Assembly (NCBI GenBank): GCA_036268075.1
Contig: DATAUV010000120.1
Location: 33,243 to 97,242, forward strand
Length of the DNA: 64,000 bases
From: DATARH01 sp036268075
GTDB lineage: Bacteria > Pseudomonadota > Alphaproteobacteria > ATCC43930 > CGMCC-115725
Direction: 5' to 3'
In this document: positions 1-8,030 of the stretch, piece after piece
Numbering within the stretch: position 1 is the first letter of the stretch
Layout: each line of letters begins with the position of its first letter
The notes under the pieces: model-generated
The model's input: only the letters and a program-made list of their open reading frames with translations
What the model was told of the DNA's origin: nothing
Database searches by the model: none
Program-made: the position numbers and the translations under genes

Positions 1-1
1 A

Positions 2-829
2 CTGGGGCTCGACCAGAGCTTTATCGTGCAGTTCGCGCGGTTTGTCGGGCACGCGGCGCAGGGGAATTTCGGGCTGAGCTATCAGCAGGCGCGGCCGGTG
101 GGCCAGATCATCCTGGAAAAGGCGCCGGCGACGCTGGAACTGAGCTTTGTCGCGGCGATGATCGCGCTGCTCCTTGGCGTGCCGATGGGGATCTATACCG
201 GGCTGCACCGGCGATCGCTGGTGTCGCAGGCGATGCTGACCGGGTCGCTGATCGGGATTTCGCTGCCGACGTTTCTGATCGGCATCCTGCTGATTTTGAT
301 CTTTGCCGTCGTCCTCGGGTGGCTGCCGTCGTTCGGGCGCGGGCCGGTCGTGCATATCGGGTGGTGGAGTACGGGGCTGCTGACCGCGGGCGGATGGCGC
401 GCGATCATCCTGCCGGCGATCACGCTGGCGCTGTTTCAGATGACGCTGATCATGCGCCTCGTGCGGGCCGAGATGATCGAGGTGCTGCGCACCGACTACA
501 TCAAGTTTGCCCGCGCGCGGGGCCTGAGCAACCGAGCGGTCCATTTCGGCCACGCGCTGAAGAACACGCTGGTGCCGGTGATCACGGTGACCGGCATCCA
601 GCTCGGCGCGGTCATCGCGTTCGCGGTCGTCACCGAGACCGTGTTCCAATGGCCGGGAATGGGGCTGATGTTCATCCAGGCGGTGACGTTTGCCGACATC
701 CCGGTGATGGCGGCGTATCTGGTGCTGGTCGGGGCGTTTTTTGTCGTAATCAACCTCGTCGTCGACCTGCTCTACTACGTCGTCGACCCGCGCCTCAGGA
801 TCGAGCGGGAGCACACGGCCGGTGGCTGA
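2..829 (+). CDS. Peptide ABC transporter permease (DppB/OppB type), 5' end outside window
   Basis: Inner-membrane permease subunit of a dipeptide/oligopeptide/nickel-type ABC importer. The reading frame is open from base 2, and the residues before the first GTG (LGLDQSFIVQF) match the usual DppB region before the 'GDLG' segment, so the gene starts upstream of the window and this is its last 275 codons. Several hydrophobic helices are visible, and the EAA-type loop contacting the ATPase is seen around 'DYIKFARARGLSNRAV'. It overlaps the next permease by 8 bases. Substrate cannot be read from the permease; the binding protein presumably lies upstream. Confidence 0.93.
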   Translation: MGLDQSFIVQFARFVGHAAQGNFGLSYQQARPVGQIILEKAPATLELSFVAAMIALLLGVPMGIYTGLHRRSLVSQAMLTGSLIGISLPTFLIGILLILIFAVVLGWLPSFGRGPVVHIGWWSTGLLTAGGWRAIILPAITLALFQMTLIMRLVRAEMIEVLRTDYIKFARARGLSNRAVHFGHALKNTLVPVITVTGIQLGAVIAFAVVTETVFQWPGMGLMFIQAVTFADIPVMAAYLVLVGAFFVVINLVVDLLYYVVDPRLRIEREHTAGG

Positions 830-1793
830 CCTCGTCTCGCCGATCCCGGCCGCGAGCCCCCCGGCAAATCCACCCACGCCGCCGGGGCGGGCGCGGCGGT
901 TTTTCGACAGCGACATACTCTACAGCTTTCGCCGGTCGCCGGTGACGGTCGCCGCGGCGGTCGTGGCGGCGCTGATCATTTTCGGCGCGCTGGCGGCGCC
1001 GCTCGTCGCGCCGCACAACCCCTACGACCTCGCCTCGGTCAGCCTGATGGACGCGACCGACCCGCCCGCCTGGCTCGACGGCGGCAATTGGGACTATCCG
1101 CTCGGCACCGACAATCTGGGGCGCGACGTCTTGTCGACGATGCTCTACGGGACACGGCTGTCGCTGACGGTCGGGGTCTCGGCGGTGATGGCGGCGATGC
1201 TGCTGGGGGTCGCGCTGGGCCTCGTCGCCGGGTGGCGCGGCGGGTTCACCGAGACGATCATCATGCGCGTCGCCGACGTGCAACTGAGCTTTCCGGCGAT
1301 CCTCATCGCGCTGCTGATCGACGGGGCGGCGCGCGGGATCCTGCCGCGCGACGTGCAGGCCGAGATCGCGGTCTATGTGCTGATCGTGGCGATCGCGTCG
1401 TCGCATTGGGTGTATTTCGCGCGGACGGTGCGCGGGTCGGTGCTGGTCGAGCGCAACAAGGAATATATCCAGGCCGCGCGGGTGATCGGCGTCAGGCCAT
1501 GGCGGATCGTCGTCGGGCACCTCTTGCCGAACGTGATCGGGCCGGTGCTGGTGCTGGCGACGATCAACCTCGCGGTCGCGATCGTGACCGAGGCGACGCT
1601 GTCGTTTCTCGGCGTCGGGTTGCCGCCGACCGAGCCGTCGCTCGGGACCCTCATCCGGGTCGGCAACGACTATCTGATGTCGGGCGACTGGTGGATTTCG
1701 ATCTTCCCCGGCATCTGGCTCGCGCTCTTGATCCTGTCGGTCAATCTGCTCGGCGACTGGCTGCGCGACGCGTTCAATCCGAAGCTGCGATGA
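822..1793 (+). CDS. Peptide ABC transporter permease (DppC/OppC type)
   Basis: Second inner-membrane permease of the same importer, 323 aa, typical of DppC/OppC. It has a cytoplasmic N-terminus, a first membrane segment around residues 40-65, the conserved periplasmic 'HPLGTDNLGRDVLS'-like segment (here YPLGTDNLGRDVLS), and the EAA loop 'EYIQAARVIGVRPWRIV'. It starts at GTG 822 inside the end of the preceding gene, which implies translational coupling. The following gap to the ATPase gene carries a perfect long inverted repeat. Confidence 0.93.
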   Translation: MADLVSPIPAASPPANPPTPPGRARRFFDSDILYSFRRSPVTVAAAVVAALIIFGALAAPLVAPHNPYDLASVSLMDATDPPAWLDGGNWDYPLGTDNLGRDVLSTMLYGTRLSLTVGVSAVMAAMLLGVALGLVAGWRGGFTETIIMRVADVQLSFPAILIALLIDGAARGILPRDVQAEIAVYVLIVAIASSHWVYFARTVRGSVLVERNKEYIQAARVIGVRPWRIVVGHLLPNVIGPVLVLATINLAVAIVTEATLSFLGVGLPPTEPSLGTLIRVGNDYLMSGDWWISIFPGIWLALLILSVNLLGDWLRDAFNPKLR

Positions 1794-1804
1794 AGTTGTT
1801 CGTT

Positions 1805-1894
1805 CACCCGTCATCCCGGCGAAGGCCGGGACCCACGCTTCCGCTGCCCGAGCGGCGGACAAGTGGGTCCCGGCCTTCGCCGGGATGACGGGTG
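1805..1894. repeat. Perfect 32-bp inverted repeat (dispersed intergenic palindrome, family A)
   Basis: Left arm 1805-1836 (starting CACCCGTCATCCCGGCGAAG) and right arm 1863-1894 are exact reverse complements over 32 bases, with a 26-base loop. Related copies occur at 4940-5018, 8031-8109, 11925-11982 and 27924-28007. It lies inside the peptide-transporter operon, and the right arm ends 10 bases before the GTG start of the next ATPase. The RNA would form a very strong hairpin that could stabilise or attenuate the transcript. Confidence 0.9.
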
Positions 1895-1904
1895 GGGGCG
1901 TGGC

Positions 1905-2885
1905 GTGGCCACCGCGTTACTCGAGGTCGAACACCTTCGCGTCGAGCTGCCGACGCGGCGGCGCGTGCTGACGGCGATCGACGATGTCAGCTTTTCGATC
2001 GCGCCGGGCGAGGTCTTGGGGATCGTCGGGGAGAGCGGGGCGGGGAAGTCGGTGACCGGGGCGGCGGTCATCGGGCTGTTGGAGCCGCCGCTGCGGATCG
2101 CCGGCGGGCGGATCGCGCTCGGCGGGCGGCGCATCGACAACCTGCCTTACGAGGAGATGCGCCGCATCAGGGGCAAGGAGATCGGCGCGATCTTTCAGGA
2201 CCCGCTGACGAGCCTCAACCCGCTCTACACGATCGGGCGGCAATTGACCGAGACGATCCGCACCCATCTCGACCTCGGCGCCGCGGGCGCGCGCGAGCGG
2301 GCGCTGGCGCTGCTCGGCGAGGTCGGGATCGCCGGCGCGGCGCAGCGGCTCGACCACTATCCGCACCAGTTTTCCGGCGGAATGCGGCAGCGCGTGGTGA
2401 TCGCGCTGGCCCTCGCGGCCAACCCGCGCCTCATCATCGCCGACGAGCCGACGACGGCGCTCGACGTGTCGATCCAGGCGCAGATCATCGCCCTGTTGAA
2501 GCGGCTGGGGCGCGAGCACGGCACCGCGATCATGCTGGTGACGCACGACATGGGGGTGATCGCAGAGACCGCGCACCGGGTCGCGGTCATGTATGCCGGG
2601 CGGATCGTCGAGGTGGGGCCGGTGCGCGACATCGTCGATGCGCCGCAGCACCCGTACACAAAGGGGCTGATGGAATCGATCCCGCGCATCGGCGGCGCGC
2701 GCGGGCGCCTGCGCCAGATCGACGGGGCGATGCCGCGCCTCCACGAAATCCCGCCCGGCTGCCCGTTCAACCCGCGCTGCCCCCAGGTGTTCGACCGCTG
2801 CCGCCGGGAGCGGCCGGAGCTGATGCACGCGGGAAGCGGCGACGCGGCGTGCTGGCTGTTTACGGAGGAGCGGGTCGGTGCGTGA
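1905..2885 (+). CDS. Peptide ABC transporter ATP-binding protein (DppD/OppD type)
   Basis: ATPase subunit, 326 aa from GTG 1905. The frame is open further upstream, but those codons are the right arm of the inverted repeat, so I start at VATALLEVEHLRVELP, where family similarity begins. Walker A (GESGAGKS), ABC signature (FSGGMRQR) and Walker B (LIIADEPTTALD) are all present. The C-terminal oligopeptide-transporter extension has the usual cysteines (GCPFNPRCP, then C near the end). Together with the DppF-type gene it forms the heterodimeric motor of the importer. Confidence 0.92.
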   Translation: MATALLEVEHLRVELPTRRRVLTAIDDVSFSIAPGEVLGIVGESGAGKSVTGAAVIGLLEPPLRIAGGRIALGGRRIDNLPYEEMRRIRGKEIGAIFQDPLTSLNPLYTIGRQLTETIRTHLDLGAAGARERALALLGEVGIAGAAQRLDHYPHQFSGGMRQRVVIALALAANPRLIIADEPTTALDVSIQAQIIALLKRLGREHGTAIMLVTHDMGVIAETAHRVAVMYAGRIVEVGPVRDIVDAPQHPYTKGLMESIPRIGGARGRLRQIDGAMPRLHEIPPGCPFNPRCPQVFDRCRRERPELMHAGSGDAACWLFTEERVGA

Positions 2886-2893
2886 GGCGGAAA

Positions 2894-2969
2894 TGATGGG
2901 CTTCGCTGCGCTCAGCCCATCCTACCAGTTCGGCGCCGTAGGATGGGCTGAGCATCGCAAAGCCCATCA
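2894..2969. repeat. Imperfect inverted repeat, family B (GTAGGATGGGC type)
   Basis: Left arm 2894-2925 and right arm 2938-2969 pair at 28 of 32 positions around a 12-base loop; the arms end in CCCATCCTAC / GTAGGATGGG. It fills the gap between the two ATPase genes. It is unrelated in sequence to the palindrome at 1805-1894, so one operon carries two different repeat families. Confidence 0.8.
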
Positions 2970-2986
2970 ATCTTGCGCTGCTCGCC

Positions 2987-4012
2987 ATGTCTGAGCCCGC
3001 CCCCCTCGTAGAGGTCTCCAACCTCGCGCGGTATTTCGATGTGTCGCCGCCGGTGCTGGAGCGGGTGCTGCAGGGGAAGCAGCGGGCGTGGGTGAGGGCC
3101 ATCGACGGGGTCAGCTTTGAGATCAAGCGGGGCGAAACGTTTGCGCTGGTCGGCGAGAGCGGGTGCGGGAAATCGACGGTGGCGCGGTGCCTTGTCGGGC
3201 TCTATCGGCCGAGCGCGGGGAGCATCCGGTTCGACGACATCGACCTCGCGGCGCTGAACCGTCACCGGACGGCGGCGCCGCTCAGGCGGCGGCTGCAGAT
3301 GATCTTTCAGGACCCGTATGCGAGCCTCAACCCGCGTTGGCGGGTGCGGCGGATCATCGCCGAGCCGCTGGTGACGCACGGGCTCGTCAAGAACGACGCC
3401 GAATTACGGCGGCGGGTCGCCGAGTTGCTGGAACAGGTGCGCCTGTCGCCGGCGGATGGCGACAAGTTTCCGCACGAATTCTCCGGCGGACAGCGCCAGC
3501 GCATCTCGATCGCGCGGGCGCTCGCCTCGAACCCCGAGTTCCTCATTTGCGACGAGCCGACCTCGGCGCTCGACGTGTCGGTGCAGGCGCAGATCCTCAA
3601 TTTGATGAAGGATTTGCAGCGCAGCTTTGGCCTCACCTATCTGTTCATCTCGCACAATCTGGCGGTGATCTATCAGGTGTCGGACCGGGTCGGGGTGATG
3701 TATCTCGGCCGGCTGGTGGAAATCGCGGCGTCGGACCGGCTTTTCGCGCGGCCGCTGCACCCGTACACGCGGCTGTTGATCGAGACGATCCCCCGGCTCG
3801 ACCCTCATGGGGAACGGGAACCGGTCGCGGGCGAGGTGCCGAACCCGATCGACCCGCCGCCCGGCTGCGCCTTCCATCCGCGCTGTCCGTTCGCCAACGC
3901 ACGCTGCCGCACCGAGCGGCCCGAGCTGATCGCGGCCGAGGGCGCGCTCGTCGCGTGCCACGCGGTCGAGGAGCGGCGGCTTCCGTATCTCACGACAAGT
4001 TCAGCGCCGTAG
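2987..4012 (+). CDS. Peptide ABC transporter ATP-binding protein (DppF/OppF type)
   Basis: Second ATPase of the importer, 341 aa, starting at ATG 2987 just past the inverted repeat. Walker A (GESGCGKST), signature (FSGGQRQRISIARAL) and Walker B (FLICDEPTSALD) are present, followed by the oligopeptide-family C-terminal extension with cysteines (GCAFHPRCPFANARC). The F-type is recognised by the N-terminal insertion with an 'aromatic-D' segment and 'KQRAWVRAIDGVSFEI'. It is last in the operon; an unrelated gene follows after 38 bases. Confidence 0.92.
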   Translation: MSEPAPLVEVSNLARYFDVSPPVLERVLQGKQRAWVRAIDGVSFEIKRGETFALVGESGCGKSTVARCLVGLYRPSAGSIRFDDIDLAALNRHRTAAPLRRRLQMIFQDPYASLNPRWRVRRIIAEPLVTHGLVKNDAELRRRVAELLEQVRLSPADGDKFPHEFSGGQRQRISIARALASNPEFLICDEPTSALDVSVQAQILNLMKDLQRSFGLTYLFISHNLAVIYQVSDRVGVMYLGRLVEIAASDRLFARPLHPYTRLLIETIPRLDPHGEREPVAGEVPNPIDPPPGCAFHPRCPFANARCRTERPELIAAEGALVACHAVEERRLPYLTTSSAP

Positions 4013-4050
4013 CGCTATCTTCGCACGTGCGAGACGGCTAAAATGACCGC

Positions 4051-4776
4051 ATGAGCGTCATTAGCCGCATCTTTCTCGGGGCGACCGACTGGTCGCACGG
4101 CGGTCCGATCGGCGCGCTGCTCGACCGCGCGGCGAGCCACCTGCCGCACCTGCCGCACCTGCACCACGAGCGCCCGGCCGACGACCCGCGCCGGCGCGTC
4201 GCCTTTACGATCGCCGTCATCGCGCTCGGCGCCAAGATGGCGCGCGCCGACGGCGAGGTGACGCGCGACGAGGTCGCCGCGTTCGGCGAGGTGTTCCAGG
4301 TGCCGCCGGGCGAGGAAGAGCATGTGCGCATGATCTTCGACCTGGCGCGCAAGAGCACGCACGGGTTCGAAAGCTATGCGCGGCAGGTCGGGCGCCTCTT
4401 TGCCGAGAACAAGCCGGTGCTCGAGGATCTGCTCGGCGGGCTCTTCCACATCGCGCTGGCGGATGGCGAGGTCTGCGCGCCGGAAGACCAGTATCTGCGC
4501 GAGGTGGCGCATTATTTCGGCTTCACGTCGGTGGAGTATACGCGCATCCGCGCGCTTTACGTGGACGCGCCCGAGGCCGCGGACGACCCGCACCACATCC
4601 TCGGCATCGACCGCGACGCCTCGCACGACGAAATCCGCGCCGCCTATCACCGCCTCGTGCGCGACAACCACCCCGATCTGCTGATGGCCCAGGGCCTGCC
4701 CCCCGAATGCATTGCCCTCGCCAACTCCCGCGTCGCCCGCATCAACGCGGCGCACGACCGGCTGGTGAAGGGGTAA
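4051..4776 (+). CDS. TerB/DjlA-like co-chaperone with C-terminal J domain
   Basis: A 241-aa protein with two recognisable parts. Residues about 50-165 match the TerB/DjlA N-terminal helical domain, with two acidic 'ADGEV' motifs (ARADGEVTRDE and ALADGEVCAPE). The last 70 residues form a J domain with the diagnostic HPD in 'RLVRDNHPDLL', expected to stimulate DnaK. Unlike E. coli DjlA no strong N-terminal membrane helix is seen, only a His/Leu-rich leader, so it is probably soluble or peripheral. It stands alone after the transporter operon; the HicB-like gene begins 9 bases downstream. Confidence 0.85.
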   Translation: MSVISRIFLGATDWSHGGPIGALLDRAASHLPHLPHLHHERPADDPRRRVAFTIAVIALGAKMARADGEVTRDEVAAFGEVFQVPPGEEEHVRMIFDLARKSTHGFESYARQVGRLFAENKPVLEDLLGGLFHIALADGEVCAPEDQYLREVAHYFGFTSVEYTRIRALYVDAPEAADDPHHILGIDRDASHDEIRAAYHRLVRDNHPDLLMAQGLPPECIALANSRVARINAAHDRLVKG

Positions 4777-4785
4777 GGTGTCGCC

Positions 4786-4971
4786 GTGCTGAAGATCGAG
4801 ATCGACCGCGAGACCGACGGCCGCTGGATCGGCGAGGTCCCTGCCCTGCCCGGCGTCCTCGCCTATGGCAAGACCGAAGAGGAAGCCCGCACCAGCGTCA
4901 CCGCGCTGGCTTTCCGTGTGATCGCCGATTCCTCCTTCCTCGTCGCCCGCGAAGGCGGGGGTCCAAGGTGA
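4786..4971 (+). CDS. Small HicB/DUF1902-like protein with repeat-derived C-terminus
   Basis: A 61-aa protein from GTG 4786. Residues 1-47 (starting MLKIEIDRETDGRWIGEVPA) have the beta-hairpin pattern of HicB/DUF1902 proteins, the 'W.AEVPxLPG' motif followed by a helix. No HicA-like toxin lies next to it, and no DNA-binding C-terminal domain is present, so it is an orphan. The last 10 or so residues and the stop codon are encoded by a palindromic repeat element (4940-5018), suggesting that repeat insertion replaced the original 3' end. Antitoxin function is not demonstrated. Confidence 0.65.
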   Translation: MLKIEIDRETDGRWIGEVPALPGVLAYGKTEEEARTSVTALAFRVIADSSFLVAREGGGPR

Positions 4972-5018
4972 GTGACGGAGCGGTTGCCCCTGGGTTCCCG
5001 CCTTCGCGGGGATGACGA
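4940..5018. repeat. Inverted repeat, family A variant
   Basis: Left half 4940-4968 (CGTCGCCCGCGAAGGCGGGG) and right half 4989-5018 (ending CCTTCGCGGGGATGACGA) form an inverted pair. The left half overlaps the coding 3' end of the HicB-like gene, and the right half ends 6 bases before the ATG of the cell-wall amidase, where its GGGGA may serve as Shine-Dalgarno sequence. Confidence 0.75.
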
Positions 5019-5024
5019 ATCAAT

Positions 5025-5813
5025 ATGAGCTCGACCCTCCTCGATATCCGCGAGCGGTTGTCGCCGAACCAGGATGGGCGGGGGGAGCCGCCGCGGGTGG
5101 ACATGCTGGTGCTGCATTACACGGGCATGCAAAGCGGCGCGGCGGCGATCGAGCGGCTGTGCGATCCGGCGGCGAAGGTCAGCAGCCACTATGTCGTCGA
5201 GGAGGACGGGATTGTGTGGCGGCTGGTGCCCGACGACCGGCGGGCGTGGCACGCGGGAATCTCGTATTGGGAGGGCGGGCGCGAGCTGAACTACGTGTCG
5301 CTCGGAATCGAGATCGTCAATCCGGGGCATGAATGGGGGTATCGGGCGTTTCCCGAGGCGCAGATGGCGGCGGTCGAGGGGTTGTGCCGGGAGCTGGTCG
5401 CGCGGCACCGCGTCCCGGCGCATCGGGTAGTCGGGCACTCGGACATCGCGCCGGAACGCAAGGCCGACCCGGGCGAGCTGTTCGACTGGCCGCGGCTGGC
5501 ACGGGCCGGGATCGGCATCTGGCCGGAACCGGCGGAGGAGTTTTCCGCGCTGCGCGGTCGCGGGGTCGGGGTGGTCGCGCGAGCGGCGGCGCTCGGGAGC
5601 CTGGCGCGGATCGGATACGAGGTGGTGCCGGGGAACGAGCAGCCGGCGCTCGCGGCGTTTCAGCGCCGGTTCCGGCCGGAGCGGTGGGACGGGCGGCTGG
5701 ATGCGGAGACCGCGGCGCGGTTGGGCGAGGTGCATACGGCTTACGACGAGGTGCGGCACAAGCTCGCGCGGCAGCGGCGGGAAAGGTTCAACGCTTATCG
5801 GCGGATGAATTGA
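5025..5813 (+). CDS. N-acetylmuramoyl-L-alanine amidase (Amidase_2) with peptidoglycan-binding domain
   Basis: A 262-aa AmiD/AmpD-family zinc amidase cleaving the bond between MurNAc and L-Ala in peptidoglycan or muropeptides. Zinc-site motifs are visible: 'LVLHYTGM' near residue 30 and 'RVVGHSDIAPERKADPG' near residue 145, the latter with the conserved His and the K..D pattern. The C-terminal 75 residues resemble a PG_binding_1 domain (GYEVVP...ALAAFQRRFRPERWDGRLD). No signal peptide is seen, which favours a cytosolic recycling role or a missed export signal. ATG 5025 is chosen because similarity begins directly after it. Confidence 0.88.
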   Translation: MSSTLLDIRERLSPNQDGRGEPPRVDMLVLHYTGMQSGAAAIERLCDPAAKVSSHYVVEEDGIVWRLVPDDRRAWHAGISYWEGGRELNYVSLGIEIVNPGHEWGYRAFPEAQMAAVEGLCRELVARHRVPAHRVVGHSDIAPERKADPGELFDWPRLARAGIGIWPEPAEEFSALRGRGVGVVARAAALGSLARIGYEVVPGNEQPALAAFQRRFRPERWDGRLDAETAARLGEVHTAYDEVRHKLARQRRERFNAYRRMN

Positions 5814-5832
5814 CCAAGTACGCGCTGCGCGC

Positions 5833-5949
5833 GCCCTCACCCACCCTTCGGGTCCCCCCTCTCCCGCAATGCGGGCGAGGGAAAAAGTCCTAATCCCCTC
5901 GCCCGCATTGCGGGAGAGGGTGGCACGCGCAGCGTGACGGGTGAGGGCC
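5833..5949. repeat. Nested inverted repeat, family C (CTCTCCCGCAATGCGGG type)
   Basis: An outer pair GCCCTCACCC / GGGTGAGGGC encloses an inner pair, CCCTCTCCCGCAATGCGGGC (from about 5857) and its complement (to about 5920). It lies in the convergent gap between the amidase gene and the SnoaL-like gene, where it could act as a bidirectional terminator. A degenerate relative is at 20862-20958. Confidence 0.8.
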
Positions 5950-5967
5950 CGAGCGTAGCGAGGCGGG

Positions 5968-6363
5968 TCAGTTCAGGCGGCTCGGCCTTTGTTCCGGGCG
6001 GCGGGCGGCGAGTTGTCCCGCCTGGTGGTGGCAGATGTGCCAGTTTCCGGCTTCGCGGACGAAGTAATTGCTGGCGATGAGGGTGCCGCCCTCGAGTTCT
6101 TCCTCGCAGATGACGAAGGCGGTGTCGCCGTAGAGGAAGACGCGCTCGTCGAAGCAGGTGATGCGCGGCGAGTTGGGGTTGGCGAGGATGCCGCGCCAGC
6201 TTTCGACGATCTCGTCGCGCTCGACGAGCGGCGGCCAGCCGGGGTGAAGGCAGGCGACCGGGGATTCATGCGCCCATAGCTCGTCCATCGCGGCGAGGTC
6301 GCGGGTCGTGAAGGCGCGGTAGAATTCTAGATTGGCCGCGAGCACGGCGTCGGAATCGGTCAT
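5968..6363 (-). CDS. SnoaL/NTF2-like domain protein
   Basis: A 131-aa protein with the cone-shaped NTF2/SnoaL fold pattern: an N-terminal helix (LAANLEFYRAFTTRDLAAMDELW), a 'HPGWPPLVERDEIVESW' segment, then beta strands ending 'GNWHICHHQAG'. Members bind small ligands or act as isomerases or polyketide cyclases, but function cannot be assigned from the sequence. It is a single gene, convergent with the amidase and divergent from urtA. Confidence 0.75.
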   Translation of the reverse strand: MTDSDAVLAANLEFYRAFTTRDLAAMDELWAHESPVACLHPGWPPLVERDEIVESWRGILANPNSPRITCFDERVFLYGDTAFVICEEELEGGTLIASNYFVREAGNWHICHHQAGQLAARRPEQRPSRLN

Positions 6364-6660
6364 CTCGGGCCTCCGGTGTCAGCTTGGTCGAGATTGCCGC
6401 GTCCCTCCGCTCCTCGCAATGACAAGCCCGAGGGTAAGCCCCGGGGAGACGCGACGGAGGGCGTGGAAAACGCCAAGCGCCTAAATTTTCATCATCGGAG
6501 CGAGGCGCGCACCGCGACTGCGCAACGAATAAGCAATTGCGCGAAAATTCCCCTCGCCAACCGCCGAGTCACAGGCTCGTGAACTATTGGCCTCGATCTT
6601 GCTCCCTCCCCTCCATGCCGGGGGGTCGACCGCCGCGCAGAGCAGAAGAGAGAGGGAGAG
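6364..6660. promoter_or_regulatory. Divergent intergenic region upstream of urtA
   Basis: About 300 bases without a gene separate the SnoaL-like gene from urtA. Besides the sigma-54-type site described separately, there is an inverted pair TGCGCAA (6519-6525) / TTGCGCG (6537-6543) 45-70 bases upstream of that site, a possible activator site that does not match the NtrC consensus well. A GA-rich Shine-Dalgarno tract (AGAGAGAGGGAGAG) directly precedes the urtA ATG. Confidence 0.5.
6588..6603 (+). promoter_or_regulatory. Candidate sigma-54 (-24/-12) promoter of urtABCDE
   Basis: TGGCCTCGATCTTGCT matches the sigma-54 consensus TGGCAC-N5-TTGCW at 9 of 11 defined positions, with the invariant GG and GC at exact spacing. 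Transcription would begin near 6614, leaving a leader of about 47 bases before the urtA ATG at 6661. Urea uptake operons are commonly under NtrC/nitrogen control, so the context fits. This is a pattern match only. Confidence 0.6.
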
Positions 6661-7947
6661 ATGAAGCTCGTTTCGGGGATAGCCCGCGCGGCGGTGTTCG
6701 CGGGGGCGATGATGGGGATCGCGGGGGCTGCCTCGGCCCAGCAGCAGGACACGATCAAGATCGGCGTGCTGCATTCGCTGTCGGGCACGATGGCGATCAG
6801 CGAGACGACGCTCAAGGACACCGTGTTGATGATGGTCGACGACCTCAACAAGCATGGCGGCCTGTTGGGCAAGAAGGTCGAGGCGGTGGTGGTCGACCCC
6901 GCGTCCAACTGGCCGCTTTTCGCCGAGAAGGCGCGCGAATTGCTCACCAAGGACAAGGTCGCGGTGGTGTTCGGCTGCTGGACCTCGGTGTCGCGGAAAT
7001 CGGTGCTGCCGGTCTTCGAGGAGCTGAACGGCCTGTTGTTCTACCCCGTGCAATACGAGGGCGAGGAGAGCTCGAACAACGTGTTCTATACCGGCGCCGC
7101 GCCGAACCAGCAGGCGATCCCGGCGGTCGAGTACCTGATGAGCGCCGACGGCGGCAACGTAAAGCGCTGGGTGCTCGAAGGCACCGACTACGTCTACCCG
7201 CGCACGACCAACAAGATCCTCGAAGCCTTTCTGAAGTCGAAGGGCGTCGCGGCCGAGGACATCAAGATCAACTACACGCCGTTCGGCTTCTCCGATTGGC
7301 AGACCGAGGTCGCCGCGATCAAGCAGTTCGCCTCGGCCGGCAAGAAGACCGCGGTCGTGTCGACGATCAACGGCGACGCCAACGTGCCGTTCTACAAGGA
7401 GCTGGCGAATGCCGGCGTCAAGGCGAGCGACATCCCGGTGGTCGCGTTCTCGGTCGGCGAGGAAGAGCTCGCGGGCATCGACACCAAGAACCTGGTCGGG
7501 CACCTCGCCGCGTGGAACTATTTCGAGTCGGTCAAGAACCCGACCAACGCAGCGTTCATCAAGCAGTGGCACGACTTTATCAAAAAGCCGAACCGCACCA
7601 CCAACGACCCGATGGAAGCCACCTATATCGGCTTCAAGATGTGGACCCATGCGGTCGAGCAGGCCGGCACCACCGACGTCAACGCGGTGCGCCAGGCGAT
7701 GTACGGCCAAAAGGTGCAGGCGCCGAGCGGCCCGGTCGAGGTGATGAACACCAACCATCATCTGTCGAAGCCGGTGATGATCGGCGAAATCCGGCCGGAC
7801 GGTCAGTTCGACGTGGTGTGGCAGACCAAGAGCACGATCAAGGCCGACGCCTGGAGCCCGTTCCTCGCCGAGGACAAGGGCAAGGTCGCCGACTGGAGCT
7901 ATCCGTGGGCCTGCGGCAACTGCACCGCGCCGAAGTTCAAGGACTAG
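6661..7947 (+). CDS. urtA: Urea ABC transporter substrate-binding protein UrtA
   Basis: Periplasmic urea-binding protein, 428 aa, with a Sec signal peptide ending near AGAASA-QQQ. The mature start 'DTIKIGVLHSLSGTMAISET' and the segments 'YPVQYEGEESSNNVFYTGAAPNQQ' (in parts) and 'NHHLSKPV' are hallmarks of UrtA rather than branched-chain amino-acid binding proteins. It is the first gene of urtABCDE. A very good Shine-Dalgarno tract is next to the ATG, and a sigma-54-type site lies 58-73 bases upstream. A 260-base gap rich in hairpins follows before urtB, which may let urtA mRNA accumulate more than the rest. Confidence 0.96.
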   Translation: MKLVSGIARAAVFAGAMMGIAGAASAQQQDTIKIGVLHSLSGTMAISETTLKDTVLMMVDDLNKHGGLLGKKVEAVVVDPASNWPLFAEKARELLTKDKVAVVFGCWTSVSRKSVLPVFEELNGLLFYPVQYEGEESSNNVFYTGAAPNQQAIPAVEYLMSADGGNVKRWVLEGTDYVYPRTTNKILEAFLKSKGVAAEDIKINYTPFGFSDWQTEVAAIKQFASAGKKTAVVSTINGDANVPFYKELANAGVKASDIPVVAFSVGEEELAGIDTKNLVGHLAAWNYFESVKNPTNAAFIKQWHDFIKKPNRTTNDPMEATYIGFKMWTHAVEQAGTTDVNAVRQAMYGQKVQAPSGPVEVMNTNHHLSKPVMIGEIRPDGQFDVVWQTKSTIKADAWSPFLAEDKGKVADWSYPWACGNCTAPKFKD

Positions 7948-7972
7948 TTGGGTAGGCATTGGGGGGACGGCG

Positions 7973-8000
7973 CCCCACCCTCGCTTGGGCGGGGGTGGGG
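7973..8000. repeat. Small GC-rich hairpin after urtA
   Basis: CCCCACCC (7973-7980) pairs with GGGTGGGG (ending at 8000), separated by a short loop, 25 bases after the urtA stop. There is no T-tract, so it is more likely an mRNA-stabilising hairpin than a strong terminator; together with the next repeat it may set the UrtA:permease ratio. Confidence 0.5.
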
Positions 8001-8030
8001 TTGCCGGGGGGATATCGGAGTTTCTAGGTC

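Noticed and set aside
1805..1894. CRISPR-like repeat
   Set aside because: Only one inverted pair at the site, no regularly spaced direct repeats and no cas genes in the window.
4786..4971. Complete HicAB toxin-antitoxin system
   Set aside because: No HicA-like gene on either side and no DNA-binding domain in the HicB-like protein.
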